Shown: piece by piece, positions 29,332 to 38,915 of the stretch
Layout: each line of letters opens with the position of its first letter
Position numbering within the stretch: position 1 is the stretch's first letter
From: Opitutia bacterium UBA7350
GTDB taxonomy: Bacteria > Verrucomicrobiota > Verrucomicrobiia > Opitutales > Coraliomargaritaceae
Direction of reading: 5' to 3'
Assembly: GCA_949524905.1 (NCBI GenBank)
Contig: CATINC010000005.1
Location: 1-64,000, forward strand
DNA length: 64,000 nt
Notes under the pieces: model-generated
What the model saw: only the letters and a program-made list of their open reading frames with translations
Database searches by the model: none
Told to the model about the DNA's origin: nothing
Translations under genes and position numbers: made by a program

Positions 29332-30567
29332 TCAGGATTCAAATTTTTTCACGATGAGGGCGGAATTGATACCGAGCATACCAAATGAATTATTAAAGAT
29401 TACTTTCACTGCGTCAACCTTCCGCGATTTATTTACGACTAGGTTGGGTAGGGCGCATTCAGGGTCGAGTTCGTCTACATTAATGGTGGGGTGGATGATA
29501 TTGTCCTGAAAGGAAGGCAGATTGCCTGCGAGTTCCAATGCGCCAGCAGCTCCCATGGCATGGCCTATATAGCTCTTGGTATTATTGACGTAAGTATTGG
29601 GACAGTCGCCAAAGACTTCCGCCACGGCCTTGATTTCTTGAATGTCGCCTTGTGGAGTCGAGGTAGCATGGGTATTTACAATGTCAACATCGCGGGCCTC
29701 GATACCTGCTGAGGCGAGCGCTTGTCGCATGCATTCAGCTTGTCGTTCTGGATTTGGGAGGACGTAGTCACTGGCATCTGAGTTAATCCGGTAACCAGCT
29801 ATCTCGCCTAGGATCGTGGCGCCGCGTGCCTGGGCATCACTCAATCGCTCAAGGCAATAGATTGCTCCGCCTTCGGAGACCACAATACCATTGCGGCTCT
29901 TGTCAAAGGGACGGCTCGCCTTATTTGGGTCACTATGATCAGCGAGAGCTCCTTGACTTTTGAAGCCTGCAAAAATCCCAAAGGTTTGAATGCTTTCGCT
30001 GACGCCGCCTGCGAGCGCAAAATCTACCTCACCTAAGCGTAGCATTTGCACGGCCTGGATAAGACCGGCGTTACCGGCGGCACAGGCGGCTCCGATAGTA
30101 TAATGCGGCCCGGTGATGCCCGTATTGATCGTAATTTCTCCGGCAGGATTATTGGCAACCGTGCGCGGATTGTGATGATGCGTCCAGTAACGTACGTCAT
30201 AATCAAATTGGGAGATATTATAGACCTCGTTTTCAGTTTCAACATTCCCGTGTTCCGTTGTTCCGACGTAAACCCCGATGCGGGATTTATCAAAACGATC
30301 AAAATCCAAACCGCTGCTTATGATCGCTTCATGGGTGCAGTAAATAGCGATGCTGCCGGCCCGTGTTCCCACGCGTAATTCTTTGCGGGTTTGGTACTGC
30401 TTAGGGTCAAAATTACAAACGCCTGCAGGAACTTTACCCATATACCGCATCTCGATCGATTCTACATGGCCCACTCCGGCGAGTAGGTTCGCACGAAACT
30501 CCTCCAAAGTGTTGCCATTGGGGGCTGTCAGACCAAGGCCTGTTATTACGATACGGTCGAGTTCCAT
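29332..30567 (-). CDS. Beta-ketoacyl synthase, KAS I/II (FabF-like)
   Basis: 411 aa. Active-site C162 (GAACAAGNAG), H300 (NTHATSTPQGD) and H336 (KSYIGHAMGAAG) complete the Cys-His-His triad of elongating KAS enzymes. An insert-like segment YWTHHHNPRTVANN (about 128-141) precedes the active site and is unusual in FabF. It heads the minus-strand trio KAS-ACP-FAD oxidoreductase. It may belong to a dedicated chain-building system instead of general fatty acid synthesis, because no fabD/fabG/acpP set is beside it. Confidence 0.9.
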   Translation of the reverse strand: MELDRIVITGLGLTAPNGNTLEEFRANLLAGVGHVESIEMRYMGKVPAGVCNFDPKQYQTRKELRVGTRAGSIAIYCTHEAIISSGLDFDRFDKSRIGVYVGTTEHGNVETENEVYNISQFDYDVRYWTHHHNPRTVANNPAGEITINTGITGPHYTIGAACAAGNAGLIQAVQMLRLGEVDFALAGGVSESIQTFGIFAGFKSQGALADHSDPNKASRPFDKSRNGIVVSEGGAIYCLERLSDAQARGATILGEIAGYRINSDASDYVLPNPERQAECMRQALASAGIEARDVDIVNTHATSTPQGDIQEIKAVAEVFGDCPNTYVNNTKSYIGHAMGAAGALELAGNLPSFQDNIIHPTINVDELDPECALPNLVVNKSRKVDAVKVIFNNSFGMLGINSALIVKKFES

Positions 30568-30634
30568 TTACAGAGGAAATGTAATAGCAATCGCGGGAGT
30601 GAATGTGTCAATCCAGTAACACCAACAGAGGTGT

Positions 30635-31735
30635 TCAGGTTCTGTTTTTATGTAGGGGCGGAGTTTTTATTTTTAAGGCAACTGGGTGCCCTCGAAGATC
30701 AAGATGAAGGGCATCATCTTTTGCAGGGCGATTCAGAAGGGCACTTCCGATGGGGGCATCCAGGATAGGGGAGAGCGTTCCTGAGCAAACCGTGCCTACT
30801 ACTTGACCTTCTGCGCTAAGCACAGCTGTGCCGGCTCGGGCAATTCGGCGACCTTCCAATGAGAAATAGGCCATTCGGCGCGGGCTTTTCCCATCACGAT
30901 GGGCTTCGAGGGCAGATTTGCCGATAAAATCATCCTTTTTGAACTTCACGGTCCAGTCCAAACCAGCTTCTAGAGGGCTGATGTCGTCATTTAATTCGTG
31001 CCCATAAAGTGGGAGCCCTGCTTCGAGACGCAAGCTATCCCGTGCACCCAATCCGCAAAGTTGCAGTCCGTGATCTGCTCCGGCAGTAAAAAGAAGCTGT
31101 GCTAAATCTTTGACCACAGCGGTAGGTGCATATATCTCAAAACCGTCTTCTCCGGTGTAGCCGGTTCGAGCAATTCGAACAGTATGCCCATTAAAAGCAT
31201 GTTCTCGGTGTTCAAAACGTCCGAGCTCAGCAGCGGTTGTCATGCCTGCAATTTGCATGATGGTCTGCGCCTTCGGCCCCTGAACCGCCAGAAGTGCATA
31301 ATCTTCGGAGTGATCGGTTACTTCAATCGCTAAGTCGCTCGCAGTTGCTTGTTGCTGTATCCACTCGAAATCTTTGGCACGATTTGAAGCGTTTACGCAT
31401 AGGAGAAACTCATTGTCTGCGGTTCGGTAAACAATGAGATCGTCAACCACGCCGCCATTAGGGTAGCACATGGGAGAATAGATCGCCTTACCCACGGGGG
31501 CTGAAGCGATACAATTGACGAGAAGGTAGTCCAGAAATGCGGCAGCATCGTTTCCCTTTACGTGAAACTCGCCCATATGGCTCACATCAAAAAGGCCCGC
31601 AGATTGCCTTACCGCACGGTGTTCTTGTAGTATGCCACTGTATTGAACGGGCATATTCCAGCCTCCAAAATCAACAAAACGGGCACCATTTGTTGCATGA
31701 AATTCTGCGAGGGGAAGGGTTTTCGGTTCTGGCAT
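30635..31735 (-). CDS. gcvT: Aminomethyltransferase (glycine cleavage system T protein)
   Basis: 366 aa. It takes the aminomethyl group from the H protein and makes methylene-tetrahydrofolate. It begins MPEPKTLPLAEFHATNGARF; the frame is open 27 codons upstream but that reads into gcvP control DNA. DVSHMGEF, the catalytic Asp region (NGGVVDDLIVYR), and GLGARDSLRLEAGLPLYG are family motifs. It is divergent from gcvP with 82 bases between starts. gcvH is not adjacent. Confidence 0.94.
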   Translation of the reverse strand: MPEPKTLPLAEFHATNGARFVDFGGWNMPVQYSGILQEHRAVRQSAGLFDVSHMGEFHVKGNDAAAFLDYLLVNCIASAPVGKAIYSPMCYPNGGVVDDLIVYRTADNEFLLCVNASNRAKDFEWIQQQATASDLAIEVTDHSEDYALLAVQGPKAQTIMQIAGMTTAAELGRFEHREHAFNGHTVRIARTGYTGEDGFEIYAPTAVVKDLAQLLFTAGADHGLQLCGLGARDSLRLEAGLPLYGHELNDDISPLEAGLDWTVKFKKDDFIGKSALEAHRDGKSPRRMAYFSLEGRRIARAGTAVLSAEGQVVGTVCSGTLSPILDAPIGSALLNRPAKDDALHLDLRGHPVALKIKTPPLHKNRT

Positions 31736-31817
31736 ATCGGGTTTTTGACGTTGGTGCTTGCGGAATGGATATTCTGCTTTTCTTTTAACCACATACAAAA
31801 GTTCCATTCTGAACAAA

Positions 31818-34793
31818 ATGCAAAATTCTTCTGCAAATCATCGCGAAGCTGCCCGTCACTACATTGCCGCTAGCGAAAATGACATCAAAGCAATGCTGGC
31901 TACAATCGGGAAACCATCATTGGAGTCCCTCTTTGAGCACATCCCTGAAAGCGTACGTTTCAGCAAAGCTCCTGACTTACCTGAAGAACTCGACTACGAT
32001 ACCCTAAAAGAAGAACTCAGCGCAATTGCCAACCGCAATCGCAGAGGTAACAGTTTCCTTGGTGATGGCTTGCAGGATCTTGAGCCGTCTCCCGTTGTCG
32101 GACCCATCTGCAATATACGCAACCTCACTACAGCTTACACCCCTTACCAGCCTGAACTCAGTCAGGGAACTCTCCTGGCGCACTGGATTTACCAATGCTC
32201 GATGGCTCGCCTTACAGGATTTGAAGCCGTCAATGCTTCACTTTACGATCGATCCACAGCAATATTTGAGGGGATCGCCGCATCCATTCGCATGGCTCGC
32301 GGGAAGACGACCGCACTTATCCCCGAATCGTTATATCCTGGTGACCTTGAAGTGCTCTTTACGCTCGCAGAAGAAACGGAGACCGAACTTCGTATGGTAC
32401 CGGTCGATCCTACAACTGGAACGATAGATTTCACCGCCCTGCGCGCCGCTGCTGAGGACTGCTCGATGGATCTAGCAGCCATTGTTTTTCCGCAGGTAAA
32501 TACCTTTGGACTCCTTGAAGAGGTTGATAAAATCACTGATCTGGCAGCAGAATTTGGTGTCAAGAGCGTCGCGGTCATTGATCCCTTGCACCTCAGTGCA
32601 GGAGGGCTCAAGGCCCCGGCTCATTTTGGAGGAGATGCTAAAGGAGTAGACATCATTGTGGGCGAGGCACATCATCTAGCGCTGGCACCCAATTTTGGCG
32701 GGCCTGGTCTCGGTTGCTTCGGGGTTCGTTTCTCTGAGAAGGATCGCTCCGGCGTTCGTGCGGCACCCGGTCGTTTTATTGGTAAAGCACAAGATTGCGC
32801 TGGGCGCGATTGCCGCGTCGGGGTGCTTTCCACCCGTGAGCAACACATTCGCAAAGACAAAGCCACCTCTAATATTTGTTCCAATCAGGCTTTTATAGCC
32901 ACACTTGTAGGTGCTGCACTCCTTGAACGCGGAGACGACGGCTTGGGCGAGTTGCTGGCAGGTATCCGTGATCGTTGCCAAAATGCTGCCACGCGACTCA
33001 CGGCATTCCCGGGAGTTACAATCGCATTTCCCAATACACCCGCCTTTCATGAATTGACCCTGCAGTTGGACCGTCCAGTAGATACGGTTTTAATGGCAGC
33101 CCAAAAAGCTGGCATCTTAGCAGGAGCGGATGTCAGTGCACGTGATCCGAAAGAACGCTCACTGATCAAGCTATCCTTTTCCAATCGGGAGCAGGATTTA
33201 GGATCGCTGGAGGCGGTATTTGAAACTCTTTTTGGAAAGCCAGTTCCCACACAGTCCGAATCGCTTTGCTTTGTGCCAGAAAACCAATTCCGTGTGGAGG
33301 CTCCTGGCTTGCCAAGTTTTAGTGCGGAAGAGGTTATTCAATATTACAAAGATCTCGGTGAGCTTAATGTCAGCCCGGACGACGGATGTTATCCCCTTGG
33401 TTCCTGCACAATGAAGTATAATCCGCGTATCAACGATTGGGCAGCAGGGCTACTAGGCTTTACCGACTTGCACCCACAGGCACCTATTCAAGATGCACAG
33501 GGTTCCCTGTACCTGCTACATGAAATCCAAGAATGGTTTAAAAAAATCACGGGACTTGCTGGGGTAACCACTCAGCCACTTGCTGGAGCACAAGGCGAAT
33601 TAGTCGGAATCAAACTTTTCCAAGCCTACCACCGAGATCGCGGAGAGGAACGCGACGTCATCCTGATTCCACATTCTGCTCACGGCACCAATTTTGCTAC
33701 GGCCACCATGGCTGGGTTTGCCGGCAAACTTGGAAAAATTGTTTACCTTGAAGCCGACCGTGAAGGCCGCGTTCTTAACGAAGACCTCGATCGCCAACTC
33801 GAAGCATATGGGCCGCGTGTTGCTGGGGTTATGATTACCAACCCCAACACCTCCGGCATCTTTGAAACCTCATTTCATAAAATTGCTGAAAGAGTTCATG
33901 CGGTTGGTGGCTTGGTCTACATGGATGGAGCCAACATGAACGCAATTTCTGGTTGGGTTGATCTCGGCGCTTTGGGAGTGGATGCAGTTCACAATAACCT
34001 CCACAAAACATGGACCATTCCTCACGGTGGTGGAGGACCAGGGGATGCCATTGTAGCGGTTAGTGAACGCCTACTACCTTATCTCCCTGGTTATCAGATT
34101 GTAAAAGACGGCAATCAGTATCGACCGATCAAAGCCCCAAAATCAATTGGATCCTTCCACCGGCATTGGGGAAATTTTGCCCACAAGGTCCGTTGCTATA
34201 CCTACCTTTTGCGCCTTGGTCGTGAAGGTGTGCGTCGTATGGCGGCAGTCGCAGTCCTTTCAGCGCGCTACCTCCAGCATAAGCTCGCACAGGATTTTGC
34301 CCTGCTTCCCGAAGGTGCAGATGCTGAACCAAGGATGCATGAATTCATTGTGACCCTTCGTGAAGAAGATTATGCACATTTCGAATCTGTGGGACTGCGC
34401 CGAGCTGAAAGTGCCCCCCGGATTGGCAAACTTTTTTTAGATTTTGGTTTTCACGCACCTACAGTTGCGTGGCCCGAACCGCTTGGGCTGATGATTGAAC
34501 CCACTGAGAGTTATACCCGAGCAGAACTAGATCGCTTTGCGGAGGCAGTTAAAGCAATCCACCGCATTCTAGTGAATCACCCAAAGGCATTGTTGAGCGC
34601 TCCACATTTTACTCCGATCGATCGTGTTGAAGAGGCAGAGGCCAATCGAGCAGTTTGTCTTTCCGAGCACATTGAGGTCTTGCCTAAACTCAATCGTGCC
34701 CGCATATCCGCTCGTGAACTCGCTGCACTACCCGTTGAAGAAATCTACCAGAAGATTGTCGCGGCTGCGCAAAAGGTGGAATGTGTTGCTTAA
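31818..34793 (+). CDS. gcvP: Glycine dehydrogenase (decarboxylating), fused P-subunits 1 and 2
   Basis: 991 aa PLP enzyme that decarboxylates glycine and loads the aminomethyl group on GcvH. The N-terminal half (about 10-470) matches the split-type subunit 1 (AASENDIKAMLATIGKPSLE). The second half begins near residue 480-490 and matches subunit 2, with GCYPLGSCTMKYNPR and the PLP lysine in NLHKTWTIPHGGGGPG. The join is PVPTQSESLCFVPENQF. The start chosen is the ATG of MQNSSANHREAARH; an ATG 60 bases upstream is less likely. The stop overlaps the stop of the convergent nucleotidyltransferase gene (TTAA). Confidence 0.93.
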   Translation: MQNSSANHREAARHYIAASENDIKAMLATIGKPSLESLFEHIPESVRFSKAPDLPEELDYDTLKEELSAIANRNRRGNSFLGDGLQDLEPSPVVGPICNIRNLTTAYTPYQPELSQGTLLAHWIYQCSMARLTGFEAVNASLYDRSTAIFEGIAASIRMARGKTTALIPESLYPGDLEVLFTLAEETETELRMVPVDPTTGTIDFTALRAAAEDCSMDLAAIVFPQVNTFGLLEEVDKITDLAAEFGVKSVAVIDPLHLSAGGLKAPAHFGGDAKGVDIIVGEAHHLALAPNFGGPGLGCFGVRFSEKDRSGVRAAPGRFIGKAQDCAGRDCRVGVLSTREQHIRKDKATSNICSNQAFIATLVGAALLERGDDGLGELLAGIRDRCQNAATRLTAFPGVTIAFPNTPAFHELTLQLDRPVDTVLMAAQKAGILAGADVSARDPKERSLIKLSFSNREQDLGSLEAVFETLFGKPVPTQSESLCFVPENQFRVEAPGLPSFSAEEVIQYYKDLGELNVSPDDGCYPLGSCTMKYNPRINDWAAGLLGFTDLHPQAPIQDAQGSLYLLHEIQEWFKKITGLAGVTTQPLAGAQGELVGIKLFQAYHRDRGEERDVILIPHSAHGTNFATATMAGFAGKLGKIVYLEADREGRVLNEDLDRQLEAYGPRVAGVMITNPNTSGIFETSFHKIAERVHAVGGLVYMDGANMNAISGWVDLGALGVDAVHNNLHKTWTIPHGGGGPGDAIVAVSERLLPYLPGYQIVKDGNQYRPIKAPKSIGSFHRHWGNFAHKVRCYTYLLRLGREGVRRMAAVAVLSARYLQHKLAQDFALLPEGADAEPRMHEFIVTLREEDYAHFESVGLRRAESAPRIGKLFLDFGFHAPTVAWPEPLGLMIEPTESYTRAELDRFAEAVKAIHRILVNHPKALLSAPHFTPIDRVEEAEANRAVCLSEHIEVLPKLNRARISARELAALPVEEIYQKIVAAAQKVECVA

Positions 34794-35692
34794 AGCACTT
34801 CCGGATAAACACCGCTCCTTACGAGCTCCGAGATGCGAGCCTGAACAATGGGTTTATCGTCTGGGTAGGTTACGCCAACCCATTGACTGCGTGACTTCAA
34901 AACAGCGCATTTAGTCTGCTCTTCTCGGATGAGCGTATCTACGACGGTCGGTAGATAACACTCGGCCTGAGGCATCATTGAGTGCGTTTCTAGAAATGAC
35001 TCAAAAGCGGCTTCTAGGCTCATAAAAAAAGTTGGCGTAAAGCCCCAAAAATTCATCGAGACTAAGGCATCTGCTTTGAGAGAAACGTTTTTGCCGCTGG
35101 GGTTTTGTCCCCATAAGACTCCTTGGGCATCCTTTGTGATACCCTCATATTCTTGCACAGATTCTAATTGATCATCCGATACCGTGCACAAACCACGATT
35201 CACGGATCCATGCTGAGATAATGTAAGCTCCAGAGGGTAAGCAACTAAAGCAGAACGCAATTCCGGTTCACTGGTACTCTCTTCAAAATAATGAACCATG
35301 CGGGCATAAGCTTCAGCGCCGTAAAAATCATCCGCATTGATCACGGCAAAGGGCGAATCAACCCAATCACGGGCGGCCCGCACCGCATGTGCTGTTCCCC
35401 AAGGCTTCTCTCTTCCATAAGGTATGGAATAACACACCGGTAAATCTGCCAAGCCCTGATAGGCATAAGCAACTTCCATGCGATCCTCAAACTTTGACCC
35501 TACAGAGGTTTTAAATGCTTCTGCAAAGTCTTCCCGTATAACAAACACAACTTTGTTAAAGCCGCTGCGTAGGGCGTCATACACGGAATAGTCTAGGACC
35601 GTTGCTTGATTTGGCCCCATGGGATCTAGTTGCTTTAATCCGCCATAGCGACTCCCCATGCCAGCCGCTAAAACTACGAGGGTAAAATCCAT
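34790..35692 (-). CDS. Sugar-phosphate-type nucleotidyltransferase
   Basis: 300 aa. The N-terminal LVVLAAGMGSRYGGLKQLDP is the nucleotidyltransferase signature with the GGxK element, and AVINADDFYG supplies the metal-binding D-x-D-like site. This group includes glucose-1-phosphate thymidylyl- and uridylyl-transferases, but this sequence belongs to a less studied branch and the substrate is not assigned. The start is MDFTLVV; 31 upstream in-frame codons are rejected. It is convergent with gcvP, overlapping by four bases. A 479-base AT-rich gap precedes it. Confidence 0.82.
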   Translation of the reverse strand: MDFTLVVLAAGMGSRYGGLKQLDPMGPNQATVLDYSVYDALRSGFNKVVFVIREDFAEAFKTSVGSKFEDRMEVAYAYQGLADLPVCYSIPYGREKPWGTAHAVRAARDWVDSPFAVINADDFYGAEAYARMVHYFEESTSEPELRSALVAYPLELTLSQHGSVNRGLCTVSDDQLESVQEYEGITKDAQGVLWGQNPSGKNVSLKADALVSMNFWGFTPTFFMSLEAAFESFLETHSMMPQAECYLPTVVDTLIREEQTKCAVLKSRSQWVGVTYPDDKPIVQARISELVRSGVYPEVL

Positions 35693-36171
35693 TTCTTTTC
35701 TTATGCCTAGCCGAAGGCCTGAGGCAAGAACTGAGCAAAAATTCTTTATTAGGCGCTCATGGGAATCCTTAAGACAGACATACAATATTTTAATAAATAG
35801 GTATAAAAGTTAATATATAAAATAAAATGGACAATTCTCATCAATCTTAAGAGACTTTAAAAATTATTTTTGTCAGTTTTCATTATTCAATATTTGGGTG
35901 ATTTAGAGTAACCCATGAAACAAGTATGATTAAGTTAATCGTAATGCTCTCTTTAGGATTTCTGCTTCTTTTAGGTTTTTTGATTTTTTTTAATACTTTT
36001 TTATAAGTGTTTTTTACCAGATCAGCGCGACAGAACAATAAGCCAGTCAAAGAGCCAGCAAGACCTCCAATATAAGCCTCATAAACGCAGGCACGAAAGG
36101 GAGGTCAATCGTGATCAGTGAATTGTCAGGACTTCTTTTTCTCAGCTTTAAAAATCGATACTTAAGGTAGC
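35693..36171. other. 479-base AT-rich intergenic region
   Basis: No intact gene is seen. The stretch next to 35760-35880 is very AT-rich and should hold the promoter of the minus-strand nucleotidyltransferase gene. From 35883 to 36104 the minus strand has an open frame without a start codon (separate entry). Confidence 0.6.
35883..36104 (-). pseudogene. Possible gene remnant with a rhomboid-like helix
   Basis: A 73-codon open frame without ATG/GTG at its beginning follows a TGA. Near its start it encodes VYEAYIGGLAGSLTGLLFCR, which resembles the C-terminal AHxxG helix of rhomboid membrane proteins. A Lys-rich tail follows (KKVLKKIKKPKRS), then a second hydrophobic patch. No other part of a rhomboid gene is found up to the panB end 67 bases away. 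It may be the decayed 3' end of a lost gene, or chance. Confidence 0.25.
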
Positions 36172-36987
36172 CTAATCTTCGCTCGCTATAGCTCGCTTTG
36201 CTACTTTTTCAAGATAAGTATGCACCCAGCTCTCTTGCAGGGAACGGTTTTCTGCCAGCCGCTCAGCATGGCGAAATTTCTGCTCATTGAGGCCGATAAG
36301 GTCGTGCCAAACCTGAACTTGACCATCTGTATTAGGACCTGCGCCGATTCCAATGACGGGGAAGTCGGTAGCTTGAGCAATTTTGTGCGCCAGTTGGCCT
36401 GGTACCAGTTCTAGGATAAGCCCGGCTGCACCCGCCGCTTCTAATTCCTGGGCTTGCTGGAAGAGGATTTCCGCCTGTTTGGGCTCCTTGCCGGCGCGCA
36501 CAGGTTTTGAGTCGTACTGGGGTAAATATCCCAGATGAGCCCATACTTCAAAGCCATCTTGGTTCAATGCATGAACGGGGCCGGGGTGAAAGCCTTCAAA
36601 TTTTACCCCGTTGGCGCCATCCGCAGAAAATTGATTGGCAGCGGAACGCATACCAGCGGTATCGCGAGAGGCGCAGTAAGGCAAATCTACCAGAAGGTAA
36701 GCTTGCTCTACTCCGCGACTAACGGCGCGCAATAAAACGCGAAGGTCTTCCACTGGAAGCTCATTTTGATGGGCGTAGCCCAGAGTATTTGTTGCAGCAG
36801 AATCACCAACAAAAATGATATCGAGCCCGGCGGCATCTTGAATGCAAGCACTGGGGTAATCGTAACATGTCAGCGCAGAGATGGGTGTCCCGGCTGCCTT
36901 GAGTGCGACCAGATCCGATAAGCGTTTGCGAGTGCTTGGAGAATCCATGGTTTTAGGTAAATAAAAGGATTCGCGAAATTGGGTCAA
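36172..36987 (-). CDS. panB: 3-methyl-2-oxobutanoate hydroxymethyltransferase
   Basis: 271 aa with the TTG start. It makes ketopantoate in pantothenate/CoA synthesis. Family motifs: LTCYDYPSA, VGDSAATNTLG with the metal-binding Asp, VKFEG, and VIGIGAGPNTDGQVQVWHD. An AGGGAG lies 7 bases before the TTG, inside the end of the MFS gene. An in-frame ATG at 36948 would give 258 aa but has no such site, so the TTG is preferred. VKFEGF in place of the usual VKIEGG is a mild deviation. It is last in coaD-MFS-panB. Confidence 0.92.
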   Translation of the reverse strand: MTQFRESFYLPKTMDSPSTRKRLSDLVALKAAGTPISALTCYDYPSACIQDAAGLDIIFVGDSAATNTLGYAHQNELPVEDLRVLLRAVSRGVEQAYLLVDLPYCASRDTAGMRSAANQFSADGANGVKFEGFHPGPVHALNQDGFEVWAHLGYLPQYDSKPVRAGKEPKQAEILFQQAQELEAAGAAGLILELVPGQLAHKIAQATDFPVIGIGAGPNTDGQVQVWHDLIGLNEQKFRHAERLAENRSLQESWVHTYLEKVAKRAIASED

Positions 36988-36988
36988 A

Positions 36989-38320
36989 TCAGGTCTCCCT
37001 TGTTTCAGGCGTTGGGAGGCGTAGAGCGAGCGCTAGGGGTAAAACGATGAGCAAGCCTCCCAATAGGTAGGCAGATTGAGATCCGTAGTTAAAATAAAGT
37101 ATTGCCGCTAAGAGCGGACCCAAAGCACGGGCAAAGGAACCAGCGGATCGAAACGAACCAATGGCGCGTCCCTGGTCCGTTTCCGGTGTGTAGAGTGATA
37201 TAAGTGCACTCAAACTGGGAGAAACTAAGCCAATGGAAAGGGCCATGATTGCAAGTGCGGCAAAAAAGAGAGCAAGTGCGGGAGCATAGGCAAGGGCAGC
37301 AAATGCAATGACTCCACTCGCCAAGCCCGCTAGTGCTAAAGATTTTTCTGGGACTTTACCGGAGAGACGACGAACAAGTCCACCTTGTACCAAAATCATG
37401 ACCAAGCCAACAAATACAAAAATGCCGCCATTTTGCATGGGCGTGAAAGCAAAGCGCTCTACTGCCAAAAATGTCAGGGTGAATTCCATTCCACTGAAAG
37501 CGAGCATGAAGAGTAGATATACCAAACTCACTGTTCGTGCTCCGTTTCCACTTTGCGGGAGCAGAAGAAATTTTGGTGTTACGGCCTGTCGTTTTTCAGG
37601 GGGTAGGGTCTCTGGAAAAGCGCGGGCGACCCAAATAAAATTGAGTACCGCCAAGGCACAGGCTACCAGCGCCGGCGTTGAAAATGGGTTGAAGCCCATT
37701 GTTGCAAGCGCGGGGAATGACCGAGTCAGGTCGAATCCCACGCAAAATCCTCCAATGGCGGGACCCACGATAAAGCCAAGACCGAAGGCGACGCCCACAA
37801 CGGCCATGCCAGCTGTACGTTTCTCCTTTGAGGTAATGTCTGCTACTGCTGCAGTGGCAACGGAAAGATTTCCGCCCATGATTCCCCCTAGCACGCGGGC
37901 GAGAACTAGAAGCCAGAAATTTGCTGCTAGAGCCCAGGCTCCGTAACTGAGAGCTAAACCGGCAATCGTTATGAGTAAGATACGGCGACGTCCAATGCGG
38001 TCAGAGTAGGCACCCCAGATAGGCGCTGAAATAAATTGCAGGATGGAATAAAGTGAACCCAATGCTCCGCCGAAGAATACCGCTGTCAAAAATCGGGGAT
38101 TAGCCGCGCCACTGGCTTCTGCCCAAGCAGCGATCGGGGCGATGCATTTTCCCAAGAGGGTATTCTCTCCGCTACCTAGGGGGAGATAATAGTCCAGCAT
38201 CGCAGGGAAAAGTGGAAAGATGATCGAAAACCCAACGAGATCGAGAAAGAGGGTTAGAAAGACAAGTTGAAGCGTCCGCGCGCCGGCAACCGCGGAGGGA
38301 TTTTTGGGTTTGCGATCCAT
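36989..38320 (-). CDS. MFS transporter (DHA1/TetA-like)
   Basis: 443 aa, about 12 membrane helices. Motif A is [11 protein letters not shown] (about 103-113), between helices 2 and 3. The loop between helices 1 and 2 is long (about 44-78). Helix 5 reads [16 protein letters not shown], the motif C of drug/proton antiporters. Substrate unknown. Its ATG shares a base with the coaD stop (TAATG) and panB follows at once, so it is tied to two CoA-pathway genes. Export or uptake of pantothenate or a related compound is a possible role, by context only. Confidence 0.85.
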   Translation of the reverse strand: MDRKPKNPSAVAGARTLQLVFLTLFLDLVGFSIIFPLFPAMLDYYLPLGSGENTLLGKCIAPIAAWAEASGAANPRFLTAVFFGGALGSLYSILQFISAPIWGAYSDRIGRRRILLITIAGLALSYGAWALAANFWLLVLARVLGGIMGGNLSVATAAVADITSKEKRTAGMAVVGVAFGLGFIVGPAIGGFCVGFDLTRSFPALATMGFNPFSTPALVACALAVLNFIWVARAFPETLPPEKRQAVTPKFLLLPQSGNGARTVSLVYLLFMLAFSGMEFTLTFLAVERFAFTPMQNGGIFVFVGLVMILVQGGLVRRLSGKVPEKSLALAGLASGVIAFAALAYAPALALFFAALAIMALSIGLVSPSLSALISLYTPETDQGRAIGSFRSAGSFARALGPLLAAILYFNYGSQSAYLLGGLLIVLPLALALRLPTPETRET

Positions 38321-38805
38321 TATTTAGAATGCCCGTATTTGCGTGAAAGTGCCGCGTGAACATTCGCAGGGATTAAGTGGCGTTCGCGATCCGTGAATTG
38401 AAAGACATTTTTGATGAGGTGTGAACTTGTGAAGAAATATTCCTCATTGGGCATCAGAAAAATTGTTTCGATTTTTTCATCGAGGTGGCGATTCATTTGA
38501 GCCATCTGAAATTCATATTCAAAATCTGAAACTGCACGCAGACCTCGAATGAGGGCGACTGCATCCAGCTTTTCTGCGAGATCAACGATCAAGCCATCAA
38601 AGGCGAGGACCTCCACCGCTTCGCCTTCAGCGAGATTTTCACGGATGAGTTCAATGCGTTCTGCTTCAGTAAAAGTAGGTTCCTTGCTAGCGTTTCGGGC
38701 AATGGCGACTACAACCTTATCGAAGATACGCCCGGCGCGGCGGATGACGTCGAGGTGTCCGTTGGTCACGGGATCGAAAGTGCCTGGGTAAATAGCAGTT
38801 CTCAT
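38320..38805 (-). CDS. coaD: Phosphopantetheine adenylyltransferase
   Basis: 161 aa. It adenylates 4'-phosphopantetheine in CoA synthesis. It begins [19 protein letters not shown] with the nucleotidyltransferase T/N-x-G-H element (14-17). [20 protein letters not shown] and the [11 protein letters not shown] region follow. The 45 in-frame codons upstream are rejected because the homology begins at this ATG. It shares one base with the MFS gene. 110 bases separate it from the divergent pgsA start. Confidence 0.96.
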   Translation of the reverse strand: MRTAIYPGTFDPVTNGHLDVIRRAGRIFDKVVVAIARNASKEPTFTEAERIELIRENLAEGEAVEVLAFDGLIVDLAEKLDAVALIRGLRAVSDFEYEFQMAQMNRHLDEKIETIFLMPNEEYFFTSSHLIKNVFQFTDRERHLIPANVHAALSRKYGHSK

Positions 38806-38915
38806 ATTTTTTAAGATGAGTGAAAAGAGCTGCATTTGTCGATCGAATAGTCCAAATGGAGTACAGCGTTCATTTTGTGCTAGCTTTGAACGGTCAGGGG
38901 TTGCAACCTCTAGAC

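Noticed and set aside
30618-30635. Hairpin AACACC/GGTGTT at the gcvT 3' end
   Set aside because: It touches the stop codon, has a short stem and no T-run on the minus strand, so it is not called a terminator.
31736-31817. Possible glycine riboswitch between gcvT and gcvP
   Set aside because: 82 bases between two divergent starts are too few for a glycine riboswitch on either strand, and no conserved core is seen.
35926-36006. 26-codon plus-strand ORF of Leu and Phe (MIKLIVMLSLGFLLLL...)
   Set aside because: It is the mirror of a Lys-rich stretch in the minus-strand remnant frame, has no ribosome binding site, and its composition follows from T-rich DNA.
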